From assembly GCA_022702705.1 (NCBI GenBank), contig CM040430.1, positions 15,571,310-15,635,309 on the forward strand: 64,000 bases of DNA, written 5' to 3'. Both the position numbers and the translations under genes were made by a program. Source of the DNA: Papilionanthe hookeriana x Papilionanthe teres (Eukaryota > Streptophyta > Magnoliopsida > Asparagales > Orchidaceae). How positions within the stretch are numbered: position 1 is the stretch's first letter; each line of letters opens with the position of its first letter. The notes below the pieces were generated by a model. The model did no database searches, was not told the DNA's origin, and saw nothing but the letters and a program-made list of their open reading frames with translations. This document shows, in pieces, positions 13,069 to 24,780 of this stretch.

Positions 13069-15145
13069 TGTTGACTTCATTTTTTGTAATGTCTGTTTCT
13101 TTCTCCTAATGCTTAGAATCTAGCCATAGGAATTCTCCTGGACTATTCTAGAATACTAGAGTTGGGAACCACCATTTAGAAACTCTCAGTCACTTCTTGA
13201 CTCCTCTTAAGACACCACTTGGATGGCTGCAAACCTCTAAATCACCTTGGAAGGTTAAAACCGCCATATTGAAAACCAATAGTGAGTTCCCATAGGAATG
13301 CTTGGAGTTAGGGTAATCTTTAGTGACTTGAGCTTCTCTTACACACACACACCCCTAAGCCATTTATCCCAAATCTTAAACCCCTTCCTTCTACCCTTTA
13401 AGAAACTCACATGATTGAACCAAAGCCACTGGTCTTTGATTAAGATGGCTAGGGTCATTATGTGAAGGATCATAAAGTGGTTACCATTTGGCTAGACTTG
13501 GTCCCGAAGTGGTTAGACTTGGCTAAGGTCCATGGCTCATGCTCTTAAATCCTAACTCCATCCGAAATCACTTTTACTCAATCTTAACCCCACTAAAATG
13601 GTTCCATCCTTCTCTATTTGAAGCACCCTTCATTTTCCCAAAATTCCAAAATTTGACCCCAGGCCCCTAAACTTACCCAAAATTACCTAAATTGCCCCTA
13701 TAACTACCAAATCATCCCAAAATCATCCAAAATTCCCTAAAATTTACCCAAAACTCCCAAAATTACTAAAAATCATTTCAAAACAGTTCCCACCTCTTAA
13801 ATCCACCAAAATACCCCAATACACTAGAAATAACCTCCATGTACCCTAAGTAGCCCTCTTTGCCCAAAATACCAAAAATTCCAAAAATTCCAAAAAAAAT
13901 CAAAATATCCAAAATATTCCCAATGTCATTTTCTTCAACTATCACATGACACAATTTTATCAATTCAGCCCAATTTCATCAAAAGCCCCAATTTGGCTCA
14001 TTCAACCCAAAAGTGCCCCAATTAAACCCAATCTTGACCCAAGTGACCCCAATCTTGTCCAATTTTAATAGAAAACTTCAATTCAACATCTCTAATGCCA
14101 ATATAGACCAAATACAATCCAAAATTGACCCACATTTGAATTCAATTTCAACTTTAATCCAAAACTCCCAATTTTGGCCTTATGACCCAATTCACCCTAA
14201 ATTGACCCAAAACTACTCAATTTTCCCCAAACCAAATTCTAAACTCTTCCTAATACCTCTGTAATCAAAATACAACATCAATTTGCCCTCAAATTAAACT
14301 TAAATTCCACTGAATCCCTAAACTTGCCAAAATCCCTAAATTTGTCCTAAAATTGCCACATGACCTAAAACCACCAAATTGAATCCCTTAACCCATAATT
14401 TCCACCCAATTTCTATCCAAAACCTTTAATGATAATCACCCACATCATTTTGAACCATTAATTGAGCCCTACCCAAGCTCTAACCAAACCTAAATCCAAC
14501 TTAACCCATGGTGACCCAAGTTAATCAAACCACCAAAAAACCACCAAATTCACTTCCCAAATCAATTCCAATTCACTCCAAACCTCTTCCATTAGCTTTG
14601 TGACAATCATTTAAAACATGTTGATCAATAAATTTGATCCCAACCAAACTCAAACTCAAGTTAGCCAAGCCTAAACCCAAGTCAACCCATTTGAACATAT
14701 GGCTTAAATTGAACCAAACCAAGTTAAAGTGAACTAAACCAACCCCATGACAGCCAACCCTAGACCTCCTAGGGTAGGTTTGACCTGACCCAACCCAAGC
14801 TCCATGAGCCATGGACCAATGGTGCACCAATTTGGACCATTGGGTCCAGCCACTTGGCTAAGGCTAAGTTTCATCTCCAAATTCCCCTTAAGCAACCTCT
14901 CTGCCTAAATTGATGCCGCTGAACTCCTCCTCCACTCCTGCTCAACCTGCTAGCCACCTGCCAGTCCTTTCCAGCCATCCCAGCCGCCAGAATAGGTACG
15001 CCAGAGCATCCCCTAAGCTAAAAACCCAAAATTAGGCAAGGCCAGTGAGCAATCCCCTCATCAGCCACCTGACCTACTCAACCCTCACTCTAAGCCACCC
15101 AGGGCACTCATTGCCTGGCCCTGAGGTCCCCCCTCCGGCCATAGC

Positions 15146-15153
15146 TATAAAAT
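15146..15153 (+). promoter_or_regulatory. TATA box of the 5' LTR (TATAAAAT)
   Basis: CATAGCTATAAAATGCC lies after the C-rich U3 and corresponds in position to the TATTTAAA at 41885. The Athila-like element inserted 100 bp downstream, just after the predicted transcription start (about 15180), so it separated the promoter from the rest of the element. Confidence 0.7.
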
Positions 15154-15248
15154 GCCTCCATCACTGACAAATTTTGGGTGCTGAAATTTTCCTCACAAAT
15201 TCCCCTTAAATTGCTCCCAGACTAAACCCCAACCAGGAGAATAAGATC

Positions 15249-15253
15249 CCCAC
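15249..15253 (+). repeat. Target-site duplication, left copy (CCCAC)
   Basis: CCCAC directly precedes the TG start at 15254 and is repeated at 28853-28857 directly after the CA end at 28852. The 5-bp length is standard for Ty3/gypsy insertion. Confidence 0.95.
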
Positions 15254-16927
15254 TGACTACGGGTACGAACTTTTTTATTGCAAGAATTTTTGAACTCAAA
15301 TATATATATATATATATATATATTAATAATGATTTTGTAAATTCCATGCACTCAACACAAGTATACGTATCGTATGAAGTAATACAGGGCTTTAATGGAG
15401 TCCTGGTTATCGATCCCGCAGGGAAGTTACGAAGTAAAAGAAAATGTTTCACAATATAGGTAATGTAGCACTAAAACCCGTTACTCAAATTGCAGTTAAA
15501 GTTTAATGTTTATTTCTACTACCAATATGCGAAAAACAGTAACAATTAATCAAACTACAACTACTTCTAATAACTTTTAAAAAAATTAACTAACATACAC
15601 ACACTAAGCTATATATTTAAAGGGCTTTTGATACATAAGAAAAGTATCTTTCCTCGTGCAACGAGAATATGATGTGTGGATAATATGAAATGATTATCTA
15701 TGTTATTTTGTCGAATAGGAGCATAAATGTTTCTTTACCCTTAAAAGGGTACCCCCTCTTCCAAGCATGAAAAGAACATTGACATATCCTAAGTTTAGTC
15801 ACTAAATCTAAGGCTAGGCTGGAGGATACCGGCTCTCACTATGGAGCTTCCACTCACCCTTCACCTAAAGGCTAACCTTCAAATTTCGTTACTCACCTAA
15901 GAACAAATTGAGGATCTCAGCTTGTCATCATGAAACCTCCAATTTGAAGTCCATCAAAACACATTTCCTTATTTATTTGCACTCAATTTCCATGAACTAT
16001 GCAATTCATCCATGGAAATTGAATGGATTCTTCATTATTGTTGTAGGACACTAAATCCTTTCAGAGTTAATGTTCAACAACATATTTTAACAATTTAATT
16101 GGCCAGATCGAAAAGTAAATTAAGTTCAAAATGAAAAACCATCATAATTTCTTCAATACATTAAAAGCACTTTAAATCCACATCAATCCATCATCACGTC
16201 TCTATGCAAGAAGAAAGACAAAGGAGACTACTCATAATGCATGAAGAAGATACAATAAAACATAGATTTTATATATAAAATAAAAGTCATACAAACTACA
16301 AAAGAAAATAAAACTTATCTATTTCTCTTCCCCAATGCAATTCCCTTGAAGTTCCTTTGAATCCTTTTCTCTCTTATTTACAACACTTAATTCCCTCTTT
16401 AGAATGGAAAGGAAGAAGCAATCTCTCACTTTACTTCTTCTCCTTCACTCCTTAGAGAAGAATTCCTTTCAAATTCTAACTTCTACACACTTTTCTTCTA
16501 AGCCCTAACACTCAACACACACTCTCCCTCTCTAGAACCACAGTAAAACTCCATAACACATTGTTTTCGTCCAAAAACACTTACTTATAAGTTATAAACA
16601 AAATCCCAAGAGTTTCCATAGGCATCCCTTCGAAAAGTTACCAAAACTCTTCAAATTTAAAGTCCATCGACATTGTGAGCCGGTGGCGCTCTATCGTCAA
16701 AAAATTGTCAAGCTTTCTGGAAAATGGCGCCGGCGGCGCTAGAAGCTGTTTTCCTCCTTTTTTCTCCTTTTTGCTCTGAATTCGTTCCTTTTCTCTTCTT
16801 TTCGCTCTAATCACCTAATATCATCATACCTGCAACAAATCATGAAAAATACCTTTCTTTAAAGTGTAATATCACCTAAAATAGGTAAAATTATATAGCA
16901 AAAATAGTATATATTTTTAGTGCATCA
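15254..16927 (-). repeat. 3' LTR of the Athila-like element
   Basis: Plus strand starts TGACTACGGGTACGAAC and ends TTAGTGCATCA. It matches 27185-28852 throughout, including GTATACGTATCGTAT..AAGTAATACAGGGC near the left end and a GGCGCC-rich stretch at about 16680-16735. A (TA)n microsatellite at 15300-15323 is longer here than in the partner LTR. Confidence 0.95.
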
Positions 16928-16942
16928 AAATCCCCCAAACTT
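16928..16942 (-). other. Polypurine tract of the Athila-like element
   Basis: The minus strand reads AAGTTTGGGGGATTT directly before the 3' LTR start TGATGCA. It is the usual primer site for plus-strand DNA synthesis. Confidence 0.9.
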
Positions 16943-18133
16943 AACTATTACTTGTCCTCAATTAATCCTTTTACTACATAAAAATATAACTCTAGGAAAT
17001 GCACTTTTCACCTGTAAGATACTAAAATTTTTCATTTAAAATAATATATTGGTTTTATCTTAAGAAAGAAATTTAGTAACTCAAGTCAATACTACGGGTA
17101 TACTATTACTTTATCAGAATGTAGGCCGATACTTTAAATATAAATTCAGAAATGAAATCAAGTTCTCCTTTTAGGGTGACTCAAGTGAAGCCAATTTTTG
17201 TCTAGGCATCTCTTCAAGCTTCTCCTCATAATTACATTTTTCTTTATTTTTCTTTTTCTTTTCTTTTTGGGATTGTTTTTCAATCAATGTTTTCTTCTCT
17301 TTTCCCCCTTTTTTTAAAATGAGGATTACTATATCTGGATAGCATTTAATGATTTTGAATATCACTCTCCTCTTTCTAAAGTTCAAACTTGAGATACCTC
17401 CTTACTTTATAATTAGGTACAAGCTTTATTATTCATCATAAAGTCACAATCTCTTCTTAACACACAATACTTTTAGTCTCTTAACATTTCAAAAATATTG
17501 TTTTCTTTACTTTAAATAGTTAACTATAATCAAATCCTTTTATACTAAATATCTTATTTCTATAAAATTAACCTTTATTACCATAAACTTTCATCCCATC
17601 CGTCCATAATATTCAAGTGAAATAAAAAGTTTTAGTTATCTACAGTAAGGTTCAACTGCCAGAAGTTATGCTAATAATTTTTGAAAATATTATAATTGAG
17701 AACAAATAAGAGTTAATATTTCTCTACCCTCCAACAAACTTAAATTTTTCAATAAATTTGACACAGTAGAGAGTAAAAAGAAAACTAACCTTTTTTGGTG
17801 CTGGGATCTTGAAATCTTCAACAGCTATCTGGTATTAGTCAAAATTTATAACTAGCAGGCATGAAACAGTTAGTAACAGTGATATATAAATATTTTAAAC
17901 TTTTGTAAGGTGAAGAGAAATTAACTTTAAACATCCAAAAATCCAACAAAACATCACAATACTAAACAAACTATCACATCGCTTACACATTTCATTTAAC
18001 AATTTAAAATTTTTTTTAAATACAACATAACAGTACACTAATAGGGTTGCACATCACATGAAAAGCAAATAACTACTACATCACAACAATACAACACAAC
18101 ACAACAAGTAAAACAAAAATAGAAACAAACAAT
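16943..18133. other. 3' untranslated region of the Athila-like element, no gene seen
   Basis: About 1.2 kb of AT-rich sequence lies between the last ORF and the PPT. A purine-rich strand at 17180-17320 (poly K/E chance ORF on the minus strand) is low complexity. I see no tandem array and no protein similarity. Confidence 0.6.
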
Positions 18134-19258
18134 CTACCAATCTTCATCAACAAAATCATCAGCAGGGTCAGCAAGATCAGGTCTATACGGTGTATAGCTG
18201 GGGTAAGTAGGAAATATCACATCAGTCTCCCCCCTCATGAATCTAACCTGAGCATCATAATAGGCAATATCGAACTCAACTCTCCTCTTCAAATAATCTT
18301 CATTCACCTCACTTCTGGCCTCAAACACATTCATCCTACTATGCAGTCTATCCACACTAGCACTCTGTAATCTCAGCTGCTCCATAATATCAGATAATTT
18401 AGGGGGCTCAGATGTAGATGGAATGTCATAACTCGTAGTAGGAATATCAGTACTACTAATCTCATCTCGGGCTCCCACATGAGACTCATAAGTACGGATG
18501 ATAATCTTTGTAATCGGTCTCAGCAGTATAGCCACCTCTTTAGAACTGCTGAACTCTACTCTAGACTGAACACATAGGGCATGAACTAAGGGAGGATGTC
18601 CTTATCCACCAGTGGTCTCGCCTCTAGCAATAGTCTGAATGTTCTTGAAGATAATAGTTCCAATATCAATATTTTTCATCTTCTGAATACAATAGTTCAA
18701 AATTTCTCTATCCCTTGGAACTTCGCTGTGGTGATAAGAAGGTAATAGTCTTGTAGAGATGAAATAGTGCCAAACTTTTGATGCAACATTTAATTTAGAA
18801 GCGAGGAAGTTAATCATCTATTTCTGACTTACTTTCCATTCCCCTCTTCCATCCATCAGAAAAGCAATCACTTCTCTCATATTTACCTCTTGAGTATCAA
18901 AGTTTTCATATTCACAAACAAATGGTTCCTAAGTTTGATAGAAGGCATTAATACGTTGTGGAGTAAACTCAACCATTTTTCCTCTGACTAACTCATACCC
19001 AGTCTCAGTCCATGGCACATTTAAATAGAACTCTCTAACAACTCCCATAACAGCATTAGCACTAAAATAAGAAAATCGTTCTCAGTTTCACTCTGCAATT
19101 AACTGTTCTACAGATTCACCAAAATTATCAAAAGCTCAATCCTGGATACACTTCTTATTGTAAAGGTAAGAGTTAAAGTGAAATTTCGCTTTAACAATAA
19201 AAAATTTTTCTTCATTAAAATCCTATTTTATCTTCCCTTTACTCAACCTTGGAGCCAT
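18134..19258 (-). pseudogene. Extra ORF B of the Athila-like element, 'putative plant transposon protein'-like domain
   Basis: One uninterrupted reading frame of 375 codons runs from ATG 19258 to the stop at 18134 without any frameshift, but it holds seven in-frame stops. Residues include VVREFYLNVPW...ELVRGKMVEFTPQRINAFYQT, then LASKLNVASKVWHYFISTRL and SEVPRDREILNYCI...IDIGTIIFKNI, then GHPPLVHALCVQS, then a coiled-coil-like tail (IMEQLRLQSASVDRLHSRMN). This order matches the domain often annotated in plants as 'putative plant transposon protein', found downstream of pol in Athila-type elements. The biochemical role of the family is unknown. No signal peptide or membrane helix is visible, which argues against a classic Env. 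Several of the stops can be explained by C-to-T or G-to-A change. Confidence 0.75.
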
Positions 19259-20156
19259 GTGAATTTCTAAAATTTGCAAGAAAACTCCAATAAATTCCAA
19301 ATTCATAATGTAACAAACTCCAAATACTATTCTAAACAAGTAAGAGCAAATTTCTTCATAGGAAATCTCAAAATTTCTTTAATAAACTAAAAATTACAAC
19401 CTAAGAAATGTGAGATATTTCCATGGTGAAAATAAAAAATTTTTAACTTAAAGTGAAGCTCTTACCAATAGAAGTGTAGATCCGGTCTCGAAAAGCTTTA
19501 AAATCATTTCAAATCTGAGATCTAGCAAGCCCTAGGTCTTCATGAAAATAGAGGAGGAAGATGAAAGCAATGGAAAAAAACTGCGGGTCCCAGGGTCAAA
19601 ATCACGAAATAAAGGGTTTTTGGCATTTTTCTTTACTTGGGTGCCGGCTGCGCTCTATTTATGAAAAATGCCAAACTCTCTGGATTTGGGCGCTGGCTGC
19701 GCCCATTCTGGAGCCAGCGGCGCCAGTCCAAATTTTTTTTCGTAGTTTTGATCATTTCGACCTCCACAATGATATTTAACACTTCATTAAGCATCTACTT
19801 CATCTCACAAACAATAATTAACACAATTCTTTACACAAATAATACACAACATACTTTTATATATAAAATCCATGTTACATTATAAACACCAATTATGTTC
19901 ATTTAAACCAAACCAACAACTCTTAGATGTTTAGTGTTGCAAGTACGCTACGATAAGCAAATACTAAAATCTAAGCACACAATGAAAGTAAGCATATCAA
20001 ATCTAAATTTAAATTACAAAGCAAAGCAAAGTAAATACTACACACACCAAACAAAATTAAGCAAATTAAACTAAACACACAACAAATATAAGTAGAATCC
20101 AATAATCACTCCACATCGATTTCAGAAGTATCTTCTCCTCTGATGTCTCCAATTGA
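19259..20156 (-). other. Spacer between extra ORFs A and B with GGCGCC cassette and possible 5' UTR intron
   Basis: Minus strand, upstream of ORF B. A GC-rich cassette at 19640-19735 (CTGGCGCCGCTGGCTCC, GGGCGCAGCCAGCGCC, CATAAATAGAGCGCAGCC) resembles ones in the LTRs (16680-16735, 28600-28680) and upstream of ORF A (21415-21530). Closer to the ORF, TATTG|GTAAGAGC (about 19465) and TTGCAAATTTTAG|AA (about 19270) could bound a 5' UTR intron ending just before the ATG. A promoter or processing role is inference. Positions 19780-20156 show nothing else recognisable. Confidence 0.45.
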
Positions 20157-21243
20157 TTACTGATGCACGAAAAAGTTATAGATTAGACGAAATGGGAATT
20201 CATCAAATGAATCCTTAGTAATCACCGCATTCTTCGTCATCAGATTAATTAGACCCATCTCAATTCGACCAGTGTGATCAAATTGTTCCTTCATCCTCCA
20301 ATCTATATGATTGAATAAATCAGAAATATTATTGATTGTATTCATAATGTTCTGTACCTCTTTCTCCAACTATTTGATCCTCTTCAGTATCATTCTGGAA
20401 CTTTCAGGAAAATAGGGTTGAATGAGTTGTGAAGTCTGTGTTAGTTGATCAGCAAGAAAATTCATATCGTCTTCATCTCCCACTGTTTTGTAGTCATAAA
20501 GATTAGTTTGATCAATAGGCCTCCATGGAAGAAGAACCTTTTCCCAACTTTCATATGGAACTTGTGATTGACTACATAACAGAAATATGGTGGAAGGGTG
20601 TCCAAGCCCATAGTTAGATCCATGAACAATTAATCCCAAAACTGATTTCACATATATATTACCAATTTCAATCAGCCTCCCAGTTTCAATACAAAAATTC
20701 AAAATGGCACTTTCCTTGATTACCTTGCTAATTTACAACGTTAGAAATAACTTTTTCAAAATATAGTAATGCCACTACTTTGACACTTCATTTAGAGAAG
20801 CCAATGGGAAACTAATATATCCATTTTCTCAAATTTCCCAATCCTCATTCTCATTCATCAAATAACGATACACATCATTCATATTATCACTTGTGGCATT
20901 GAAATTAGAATAATGAAAATTAGGTACATTCTCAATCATAAAATGATCATTAATTCTTACAGGAATGAATTGCACAAACCTACCTCGTACAAATACGAAT
21001 CCTTTGTTGATCCCGTGAAGATTTGCATGAAATTATTTCACAAACCGCAACAAATACGGCACAGGTAGTGTAGCAAAGCACTTCCCAGCGTCTCTCCTTA
21101 ATTATCTCTTTAATTCTAGTAATAGGATTATCCATACCTCGATTAATGAAGCCTCTTTCCTTGATAATCCTCCTCTTCATCATCACTTTGTTGAATAATT
21201 GCTGCGCCTCGAAACTTATAAACTTCCTTCTATTAAAATGCAA
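20157..21243 (-). pseudogene. Extra ORF A of the Athila-like element, paralogue of ORF B
   Basis: Most of the protein (20157 up to about 21045) is in one frame, and the N-terminal part from ATG 21243 is in another, so there is one frameshift near 21040. In order: RKFISFEAQQLFNKVMMKRR, HANLHGINKGFVFVRGRFVQFIPVRINDHF (split here for description: HANLHGINKG then VRGRFVQF), SLNEVSK.WHYYI, IEIGNIYVKSVLGLI, GLGHPSTIFLLCSQSQVPYE, then a coiled-coil-like tail (LEKEVQNIMNTINNISDLF). The block order equals that of ORF B (LNVASKVWHYFI, IDIGTIIF, GHPPLVHALCVQS), but identity is low, so this is an old duplication inside the element or two independent acquisitions. The function is unknown. Confidence 0.7.
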
Positions 21244-21414
21244 GATCGAGGGGTTTCAATTGACTAGGAATCCATGGGATGCGAATTAGGAATGGTAGTT
21301 TTCATTTTTCTATAGTTTGGAAGTCTAGAATGGAGTTTATGGGATTATAAGAATGAAGATCCCGCTCAAACTACCAAAACTCGAATTTTGAAACTCCAAA
21401 AACCGTCAACAAGT

Positions 21415-21530
21415 TTTGGGTGTCGGTGACACTCGATAAGGCGCCAGCGGCACTCAAACCTGTAAGTTCAGCAACTTCTTTGTAATTGGGCGCCGATGGT
21501 TCCCATTTTGGCGCTGGCGGAGCCAGTGGT
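21415..21530 (-). promoter_or_regulatory. GGCGCC-rich cassette upstream of ORF A
   Basis: Minus strand words ACTGGCTCCGCCAGCGCC, CATCGGCGCCC and GCCGCTGGCGCCTTATCG lie in a 116-bp GC-rich island inside AT-rich DNA, about 170 bp upstream of the ATG at 21243. It is similar in style to 19640-19735 and to the LTR stretch 16680-16735. It may be an internal promoter copy or a structured RNA element. Function is inferred. Confidence 0.4.
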
Positions 21531-21744
21531 AAAAAATTTTTACCGAACTTCGTTTGGCCCAATATATTCCATTATCTCAATTTGATCCAATATTTATCAA
21601 TTTTAAAAGTATTTAGGAGTGATTATGATTAAAAAATAACTATCTAAAAAGCACAATTACAATAAACAAGCAAACACACCACAAAGATACATATGGGTTG
21701 CCTCCCATAGAGTGCTTAGTTTAACGGCGTCAGCCCAACAAACC

Positions 21745-22760
21745 ATTTAGTTAATCGAGATGACTCAGAATTAAAACCACTTTGAAGTCAGGTTGAAACC
21801 CGTCAAAGTAAGGCTTTAATCGATGCCCATTAACTTTGAAAATATTTCCATTATCACGATCATTAATATCAACATCTCCAAAAGAATGAACTTTTACATC
21901 TGTAAAAGGTCCTAACCATCTAGACTTGAGCTATCCAGAAAATAACTTCAATCTTGTGTTGTATAACAAAACTTTTTGTCCAAATTCAAATTTCTTTTTC
22001 AATATCTTTTGATCATGCCACAATTTCATTTCCTCTTTATAGATCTTGTCATTGTCATAAGATGCATTTCTAATCTCTTCTAATTCATTCAATTGCATAA
22101 ATCTCTTTTTTCCAGCATTTTTCAAATTCAAATTCAACACTTTTATCACCTAATATGCTTTATGCTTCAATTCAACCAGTAAATGGCAAGTCTTACCAAA
22201 CACTAGTCTATAAGGAGACATTCTAATAGGGGTTTTAAAAGCAATCCTATAAGCCCATAAAGTAGTATCTAATCGAGCAGACCAATCTAATTTATGATTA
22301 TCCAAAGTTTTCTCCAAAATTATATTAATTTCACAATTAGACACTTCTGCTAAACTACTAGTCTGGGGATGATAAGCAGTAGAGATTCTATGAATAATAT
22401 TATATTTCTCAATCAATCTCTTAATTTGATTATTCCTGAAATGGGTTCCACAATCAGTTGTAATCACTCTCGGCATTCCATATCTTGTAAATATATTTTT
22501 CTTTAAAAATATTGAAACACTCCGAGCATCACATCTAGGTAAAGTAATAGCTTCAATCCATTTCAAGACATAATTAATGGCAACGAGTATATATAAATTC
22601 CCAAATGAAAGAGTAAATAGTCTCATAAAATCTAATCCCCATACATAAAAAATTCAACTTCCAAATTATAATGTAGAGGCATTTTATTTCTTCTAGAGAT
22701 ATTACCTACTCTCTGACATCGGTCACATGATTTAATATATTTCTAAACATCCTTAAAAAG
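21745..22760 (-). pseudogene. pol: Athila-like pol: integrase
   Basis: The segment integrates element cDNA. In order on the minus strand: zinc-binding tail IKSCDRCQRVG (near 22720), core WGLDFM (first catalytic Asp, near 22635), VLKWIEAITLP, VITTDCGTHF (second Asp; family form SDGGTHF), AYHPQTSSLAEVSN (Glu present), then ALWAYRIAFKTPIRMSPYRLV. The C-terminal stretch is LNELEEIRNASYDND, WHDQKILKKKFEFGQKVLLY (22149-21931) and NIFKVNGHRLKPYF (about 21830). The core from 22640 to 22144 stays in a single frame apart from one stop at 22150, and D, D, E are retained. The zinc finger lies in another frame. Confidence 0.85.
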
Positions 22761-23800
22761 AGTAGGCCCATAAAATCAAGATTGTAAAATCTTAAAAGCA
22801 TTTTTATCAACACCAAAATGACCTCCAAATTCAGAATCATGACATTATTAAATAATCAAATTCGTTTCTTCTTGTAGCACACATCTCTTAATAATCAGAT
22901 CCTTACACTGTTTATATAGATAGGGCTCATCCCAAAAATAAAATTTTGTATCATATTTAAACTTCTTTTGTTATTGCCTTATTAAATCAGGTGGTACAAT
23001 ATCACTCACAATATAATTCACAATATCAGCATACCAAGGCAAATTTCTTCCCATAATAGTATAAAGTTGTTCATCAGGGAAAGTTTCTGTAACTTCCTTC
23101 TCAAATTAAGATAATTTATCATACTATAATCTTGACAGATGATTAGCTATTTGGTTATCAGATTCCTTCCTATCAACTATCATAAAATCAAAATCTTGCA
23201 GAAGAAGTATCAATCTAATCAGTCTAGATTTCACATCCTTCTTTTGCATTAAATATTTGATAGTCGAATGATCTATATGCACAATACTTTTAGCTCCAAA
23301 TAAATAAGGTCTAAACTTTTCAAAAGCAAATATTGTAGCTAATAACTCTCTTTCAGTAGTAGTATAATTAATTTAAGCCTCATTAAGAGTTTTACTAGCA
23401 TAGTAAATGACTTTAAAAACTTTATCATGCCTTTGCCACAATGCTACTCTGTTCGCATAATCACTAACATCACACATGAGTTTAAATAGTTTCTCCCAAT
23501 CTGGTGAAATAATTATAGGTGCAGTGATTAATTTCTCTTTCAATAATTCGAAATCACTTAAACATTCATCATTAAAATCAAATTTTCTATCATTTTCTAG
23601 AAGTTGGCACAAATGTTTGGTAATTTTAGAAAAATATTTGATATATCGCTTGTAAAATCTAGCGTGTCCTGAAAAATTCCTCACCTCTCTCACGGTAGTG
23701 GGTGGAGGCAATCTTTCAATCACTCTAATTTTAGCAGGATCAACCTCCATACCATATTCATAATTTTTATGCCCAAGCACAATTCCTCCTGCAACCATAA
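22761..23800 (-). pseudogene. pol: Athila-like pol: RNase H and connection region
   Basis: Minus strand 23798-23373 holds the RT thumb/connection and the start of RNase H: GMEVDPAKIRVIERLPPPTT, VREVRNFSGHARFYKRYIK, FELLKEKLITAPII, LFKLMCDVSDYANRVAL (family form CDASDYAVGA), VIYYASKTLNEA. It continues with HIDHSTIKYLMQKKDVKSRL, DFDFMIVDRKESDNQIANHLSRL (about 23300-23100). The usual ADHLSRL aspartate is Asn here, so RNase H activity would be impaired even without the stops. The zinc-finger histidines of integrase follow at about 22840-22800 (HDSEFGGHFG). Confidence 0.8.
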
Positions 23801-24780
23801 ATTGACATTTCTCTCAATTCAGAACTAAATTTATTTTCTTGCAAAGCTCCAAAACTTTTGCTAAGTTTTCCAGGAAAATTTCAAATGAAGTCCCGAATAC
23901 AGAGAAATCATCCATGAAAACCTCTATTCAATTATCTATCATACTACTGAAGATATACATCATACATCTCTGAATTGTTGCAGGTGCATTACACAGTCCA
24001 AAAGGCATTCTTCTAAAAGCAAAGATTCCATAAGGGCTAGTAAATGTTGTCTTTTCTTGACCTCGGGAACAATAGGTATTTGATGGTAACCAGTATATCC
24101 ACCAGAAAGCAGTAGTACTTATGTCCAACAAGTCTATCCAACATTTGATCGAGAAAAGAAAGAGGAAAGTGATCTTTTCGGGTTGCGGCATTTAATTTCC
24201 TATAATTAATAAAATTTCTCCATCCATTATTTAGTCTTGTGGGTTTAATTTTATTACATTCATTCACTTCAACAGTCACTCCTCTCTTTTTCGGTACACA
24301 ATGTATTGGACCACCCAAGCACTATCTGAAATAAGATAAATAATTCGAGCATCCAGTCATTTTAAAATCTCCTTCTTAACTACTTCTTTCATTATTGGAT
24401 TTAGTCTCCTTTGCGGATCAACTCTCGGTTTATATTCTTCATCTAATAAAATTCTATGCATGCAAATCGAAGGACTAACTCCTTTAGTATCTACCAAAGT
24501 CCATCCAAAAGCTTTCTTGTATCTTTTTAAAATTTCCAACAACTTCTGTTCTTTATAATCGTTTAACTCCGAAGATACAATAACTGACAAAGTAGATAAT
24601 TCTCCTAAAAATATATACTTCAAATGATTAGGGAGAATTTTCATCTCAAGTTCAAGAGGTTTTATTATAGATGGAATTAAGCTTTTATTTCCACCTTCCA
24701 TAGTGTCTAATACTTTGAATCTCTCCTGAACTATCTGAATTTTCTTTATTTTTAATTTCTTCTTCAAACATATTTTCATA
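23801..24780 (-). pseudogene. pol: Athila-like pol: reverse transcriptase
   Basis: RNA/DNA-dependent DNA polymerase. Minus strand order: LKRYKKAFGWTLVDTKGVSP..CMHRILLDEEYKP (24560-24430), GGPIHCVPKKRGVTVE (near 24310), NYRKLNAATRKDHFPLSFLDQMLDRL (24220-24140), TSPYGIFAFRRMPFGLCNAP (24055-23995), then FMDD at 23918-23907, the catalytic YxDD motif with the Phe common in Athila. At least three frame changes and a stop (upstream of FMDD, near 23927) break it. Confidence 0.88.

Larger units (their letters stand above)
13069..15253 (+). repeat. 5' LTR, first part (interrupted)
   Basis: It begins TGTTGACTTCATTTTT, matching the 3' LTR start at 53270 (TGTTAACCTC) and the complete LTR at 39513 (TGTTGACCTC). 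A C-rich stretch (about 13560-14900, many CCCAAAATT-type words) precedes a TATA box at 15146. The LTR is broken at 15253 by the Athila-like element and resumes at 28858. Short ORFs here (14013-14264 and others) are C-rich low-complexity chance frames. Confidence 0.9.

Noticed and set aside
18134..21243. Classical envelope gene in the Athila-like element
   Set aside because: No signal peptide, membrane helix or cleavage site is visible; the residues fit the plant transposon protein-like domain instead.
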